From Streptomyces sulphureus DSM 40104 (GTDB taxonomy: Bacteria > Actinomycetota > Actinomycetes > Streptomycetales > Streptomycetaceae): DNA of 64,000 nt. Every line of letters starts with the position of its first letter. Position 1 is the stretch's first letter. Below the pieces are notes generated by a model. It was not told the DNA's origin. It saw nothing but the letters and a program-made list of their open reading frames with translations, and ran no database searches. Of the stretch, positions 61,060-64,000 are shown one piece after another. Location: contig NZ_KB905813.1 of assembly GCF_000381025.1 (NCBI RefSeq), forward strand, positions 875,082 through 939,081, read 5' to 3'. The position numbers and the translations under genes were made by a program.

Positions 61060-63531
61060 TTATAGCACTCCCAGCTCCCGCAGCTGCTCGGCGCGTTCGG
61101 GGGTGAGGCGGTCGCGGCGGGTGCGTTGGTTGGACAGCCATACGCCGAGTTTCACCGGGTGCTCGCCGTCGGTGTCGTGGATGGTTTCGATGTGGTGGCG
61201 GGGGACGCCGGTCAGGGTGCCGTGGCGGTTGCGGTACTGCTCGGCGGCGGCGCGGCCGCGTTCCCAGGCGGCTGCCCGAGCCCCTCCGGACGGCGCCGCG
61301 GTCGTCTTCGGGCCGGTCGGTGCCGCGGGTTGGGGGGTGACGCCGAGTGCGGTGAGGCGCTCTTGCTGGCCCGGCACCAGGTGTTCCCATCGTTGGCGTT
61401 GGGCGTGTAGCCAGGTGCCGAGGTCTTCGCCGTCGATGGTGTGTCCGGGGCGAATGTCGTTGAGGGTGGTGCCGTTGCGTAGGCAGTTGGCGAGGCGGGT
61501 GTAGCGGCGTTGCCAGCTGATGTTCCAGCCGAGTGTGCGGGGGTTCCAGTCGGGGTCGATCGCGGCGAGTTCGTCGGCGCGTTGGGCGGCGCGTTCGGGG
61601 TCGGCTCCGAGTCCGCCGGGTTGGCGCAGGTTCGCCAGCCACCGGCCGAGGGGGAGTTCGTCCCAGGTGGCGTTCTGGGGGACGCACAGGGTGCCGTGTT
61701 CGGCGTGGTAGGCGCGGGCGGCGTCGATCCGGATGCGCCAGTGCTCGTCGCGCTCCGACCAGACCATGCCGAGCTCGTCCAGCCGCTGCACGCGGCGTTC
61801 CTCGAGGATGTCGTCGGCGTGCTGCCGGCGTTGTTCGGCGATCCACCAGCCCAGCGGGTAGGTGTCTTCGTCGCGGTAGTGGTACGGGACGCGCAGGTCG
61901 CCGTAGGCGGCCTGGTAGCGGGTGGCGGCGGCGTAGCCGGCGCGCCAGTTGTCCCGCTCGGGTTCCAGGACCCGCATCTGCACGAACCGGGCGAGTTCGG
62001 CGGGGTCGCGGCGGGTGGAGAACCGCAGCAGCAGCCGTCCTTCCTCCCCGTCGTCGGGGGCGGGTCCCACACGCTCAGGGACAGACACCTCGGCGGCGGG
62101 GGTCTGGGGGAGGGCGAGCATGTCCACCATCTTCTCGTCGTGTGCCCGCAGGGCTTGGAGTACGGTCACCAAGGGTTTGTAGGCGCCGGATTCCAGCATT
62201 CTTTCCGGATTCTCGTCCGCGTCCAAAAAGACCGGAACAATCAGGGTGGCCATTTTCCCTTGCCGGGGCTGCTGCCGGAGGGCACGGCCGACGGCTTGGA
62301 CGATATCGACCATCGATCCCTTCGGGTCGATCAACGCGACCGAGTCGACGGAGGGGACGTCGACGCCCTCGGTCAGTACCCGGCAGTTGGAGAGCACGGC
62401 GCGGTCGGCGTCCCCGCTGCCGAACTCGCCCAGCACCCGCCGGCGATACGAGGATTCATGCTCGCCGCACAGCCACTCGGCCCACACCCGCCCTGAGTCG
62501 GGATGCCGCTCAGGGGCCTCGGCGTGCAATTTCGCCGCGACGTCGCGGAAGCTGCGTGCCCAGGCCTCGGCCTCCACGGTGCGGTGGTGATAGGTGATGA
62601 GGGTGCGCAGTCCGCGGTCGGCCATGGCCTCGCACACCGCGGCCTGTGCGGCCGCCAGCCGCTTCCCGCGGATCTCCTCCTCCCGCTTGCGCTCGCCGTA
62701 GAGCTCTTCCGGGGGGAGTTCGGGGTCGCGGACCTCGACGCACACGATCTGGAAGCGTGCCAACAGCTCGCGTCGGATCGCGTCGGCGAGAGGGAGCTCA
62801 TAGCAGACCGGGCCGAAGACGTCAGGGTCGTCCATGCTGCAGGCCACCTCGGCGGGCAGCGCCTCCCGTACCCCCTCGCGCACCCGCGCACTCGGGGGGC
62901 GTTCCTCCCAGACCCGCGGGGTCGCTGTGAGGTAGAGCCGGCGACGCGCGGGGAGTTGGGTCTGGTCGTGCACGGCTGCCCACGCCTTGCCCCAGGAGCC
63001 GGAGGTGCGGTGGGCCTCATCCACGATGACCAAGTCCCACCGGGGGAGCGGGGCGAGGCCGAAGGCACCCTCATGTGCCTCGACGAGGACCGGTAGGGAG
63101 GCATAGGTCGCGAAGACGGTCACCTGGCGGTGCCGGTTGGCCCACAGGGCCAACTGCGGGGCGCTCGTCGTCGAGCGGACTTCCGCGCTCCACAGCAGCG
63201 GATCGTCCCCCAGCGAGCACACCGCATACGCCGCGCCCCCACGCCCCTCCGCCCGCCACTCCGAGACGGTCTGTGAGAGGAGTTCGAGCGTGGGCACGAG
63301 CACGAGGATGCGGCCGCGCGGCGCGAGGCGCTCCCCGGTGTGGATCGCGGTCTTCGTCTTCCCCGTTCCACACGCCGACACCAGCGTCGCACGCAGGCCG
63401 CCTTCCGGCTCACACTCTCCTGGCTTTACCTCCAGAGCACGAACCGCAGCGCCCATGGCTTCTACCTGATGCGGGCGGAGTTTCCTCGGCATGATTCCCG
63501 GCTCTTTCCGATCAGCAGTGGAAGGTGACAT
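61060..63531 (-). CDS. Telomere-proximal superfamily 2 helicase with helicase-associated repeats (TtrA-like)
   Basis: The 823-aa protein has an SF2 helicase core: Walker A SACGTGKTKT (about 52-61), DEAH in VIVDEAHRTSG, motif III YLTATPRVW, and motif V/VI VLTEGVDVPSVDS and IVQAVGRALRQQ. About four helicase-associated (HA) repeats follow after residue 520 (GYAAATRYQAAYGDLRVPYH, AYHAEHGTLCVPQNATWDEL, LPLGRWLANLRQ, LGTWLHAQRQRWEHLV). Terminal helicase-like genes of this kind (ttrA) lie beside Streptomyces telomeres and are linked to conjugal transfer of linear replicons. It starts 254 bp before the hairpin array and points inward. ATG 63531 has GGGGA upstream; ATG 63492 is possible. Confidence 0.88.
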   Translation of the reverse strand: MSPSTADRKEPGIMPRKLRPHQVEAMGAAVRALEVKPGECEPEGGLRATLVSACGTGKTKTAIHTGERLAPRGRILVLVPTLELLSQTVSEWRAEGRGGAAYAVCSLGDDPLLWSAEVRSTTSAPQLALWANRHRQVTVFATYASLPVLVEAHEGAFGLAPLPRWDLVIVDEAHRTSGSWGKAWAAVHDQTQLPARRRLYLTATPRVWEERPPSARVREGVREALPAEVACSMDDPDVFGPVCYELPLADAIRRELLARFQIVCVEVRDPELPPEELYGERKREEEIRGKRLAAAQAAVCEAMADRGLRTLITYHHRTVEAEAWARSFRDVAAKLHAEAPERHPDSGRVWAEWLCGEHESSYRRRVLGEFGSGDADRAVLSNCRVLTEGVDVPSVDSVALIDPKGSMVDIVQAVGRALRQQPRQGKMATLIVPVFLDADENPERMLESGAYKPLVTVLQALRAHDEKMVDMLALPQTPAAEVSVPERVGPAPDDGEEGRLLLRFSTRRDPAELARFVQMRVLEPERDNWRAGYAAATRYQAAYGDLRVPYHYRDEDTYPLGWWIAEQRRQHADDILEERRVQRLDELGMVWSERDEHWRIRIDAARAYHAEHGTLCVPQNATWDELPLGRWLANLRQPGGLGADPERAAQRADELAAIDPDWNPRTLGWNISWQRRYTRLANCLRNGTTLNDIRPGHTIDGEDLGTWLHAQRQRWEHLVPGQQERLTALGVTPQPAAPTGPKTTAAPSGGARAAAWERGRAAAEQYRNRHGTLTGVPRHHIETIHDTDGEHPVKLGVWLSNQRTRRDRLTPERAEQLRELGVL

Positions 63532-63784
63532 GAATCCCCAGAGAGTATACGTGCATCACAACAGGATACACACATGGTTGGCCGCCTGACACGCTTCGCC
63601 AACCTCACGTCACCCGACGCAAAGACGAGGGTGCCCGAGAACTCCAGAGTCCATCCGTGCATCATTTCCTCGGGTCGACCCCTGAGGGGAGGACGCACGC
63701 TCATCCAGGAGAGGTAGTCTCCCCATACCGCTGCGCAGCCGCACCACTCGCACCACGCCCACACCCCACCCACCCTGTAGATGC
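63532..63784. other. Subtelomeric spacer
   Basis: No gene is seen. It contains the helicase promoter region and a short CTGCGCAG palindrome near 63731. The C/A-rich run at 63742-63776 (CACC/CCAC words) borders the hairpin array. Confidence 0.6.
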
Positions 63785-64000
63785 CCGGCAAAGCCGGAAA
63801 ACACCCCGCGCAGCGGGGTGTTAAGGATTCCCGCGCAGCGGGAATCCATTCTCTTTCGCGAAGCGAAAGAAGAAACTCCTTAAATGTGCCGCGGAGCGGC
63901 ACATCAGAATTCCCGCGGAGCGGGAATTACATTCCGCGAATGCGGAATGCTAATCGACGCGAAGCGTCGATTTTTAGGGGATGCGAAGCATCCCCTAACC
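63785..64000. repeat. Linear-replicon telomere: array of nine hairpins at the right end
   Basis: Nine inverted repeats follow each other with spacers of 1-13 nt: 63785-63797, 63800-63822, 63825-63847, 63852-63870, 63884-63904, 63908-63928, 63930-63949, 63952-63972 and 63974-63998; CC ends the window. Stems are 5-11 bp and mostly perfect. On the plus strand the loops are AAA, GCA, GCA, GAA, GGA, GGA, GAAT, GAA, GAA, and all but the first and seventh form GC-GNA-GC. GCGNAGC loops, stabilised by a sheared G-A pair, are the hallmark of Streptomyces 3' telomere overhangs. The plus strand is the 3' strand at a right end, so the polarity fits. The terminus is not the archetypal sequence. Confidence 0.9.

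Noticed and set aside
61510..62496. 328-codon plus-strand frame near the end
   Set aside because: Antisense of the helicase; no recognisable domain, and the helicase motifs on the other strand are complete.
63785..64000. CRISPR array or rho-independent terminator cluster
   Set aside because: The repeats are different hairpins with no constant repeat unit or spacers; loop pattern and position fit a telomere.
63785..64000. Archetypal Streptomyces telomere
   Set aside because: The terminal CCCGCGGAGCGGG and the known order of palindromes are not present, only the loop type.
1..64000. tRNA or rRNA genes
   Set aside because: No cloverleaf-like sequence with a GTTCGANTC arm or conserved rRNA words was recognised by eye; a tRNA scan would settle it.

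Overview
This 64-kb window looks like the right-hand end of a linear Streptomyces-type replicon. Three observations support this: very high GC with strong third-position bias, a tap-tpg telomere-replication gene pair near 28-31 kb, and an array of nine small GNA-loop hairpins in the last 216 bases next to a terminal helicase-like gene. A chromosome arm is more likely than a plasmid, because the cargo is typical arm content (catabolic cluster, type II polyketide cluster, ECF sigma operons, many gene relics). A large linear plasmid cannot be excluded from sequence alone.

Layout. 1-10.6 kb: a divergent catabolic cluster around an IclR regulator. Leftward: MmgE/PrpD protein, Asp/Glu-racemase-like protein, FAD reductase-like protein, hydantoinase-like amidohydrolase (cut by the window edge). 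Rightward: IclR, class III CoA-transferase, CitE-type lyase, cyclase-family hydrolase, a second MmgE/PrpD protein, MFS transporter. Most junctions overlap as ATGA, and two near-identical palindromic 17-mers flank the divergent promoters. 10.7-16.3 kb: single genes (phosphotransferase, RNase H with a zinc-ribbon-like tail, GH64-like glucanase, zinc alcohol dehydrogenase, ChaB-like protein). 16.5-20.8 kb: a cell-envelope operon of CseB/CseC-like two-component system, D,D-carboxypeptidase and VanJ-like membrane phosphatase. 21-31 kb: a methyltransferase, a TetR/VOC divergent pair with a clear operator, two frameshifted genes broken at homopolymers, a relic made of dprA, tap, tpg and comF pieces, and the intact tap-tpg pair.

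31-44 kb: gene fragments, then a compact type II polyketide cluster. It holds P450, ferredoxin, tandem TcmI-like cyclase, KS-alpha, chain-length factor, ACP, ketoreductase, didomain aromatase/cyclase, alpha/beta hydrolase and a lipocalin-like protein, served by a TetR regulator, a 14-TM exporter and an atypical response regulator. 44-54 kb: IS5-like relics, a broken ATP-dependent DNA ligase, a SigE-family sigma/anti-sigma pair with a divergent repeat-bearing secreted protein, and an ECF sigma, zinc-finger anti-sigma and ABC transporter operon. 54-61 kb: scattered oxidoreductases and hydrolases mixed with truncated genes. 61-64 kb: the terminal helicase and the telomere.

How it fits together: tap, tpg, the terminal helicase and the hairpin array form the end-replication kit. 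Relic density rises toward the end, as is usual for Streptomyces arm tips. The least familiar items are the telomere sequence itself (hairpin logic conserved, but not the archetypal CCCGCGGAGCGGG start), the catabolic cluster of unknown substrate, and the mosaic relic of telomere genes. No tRNA, rRNA or CRISPR array was seen.
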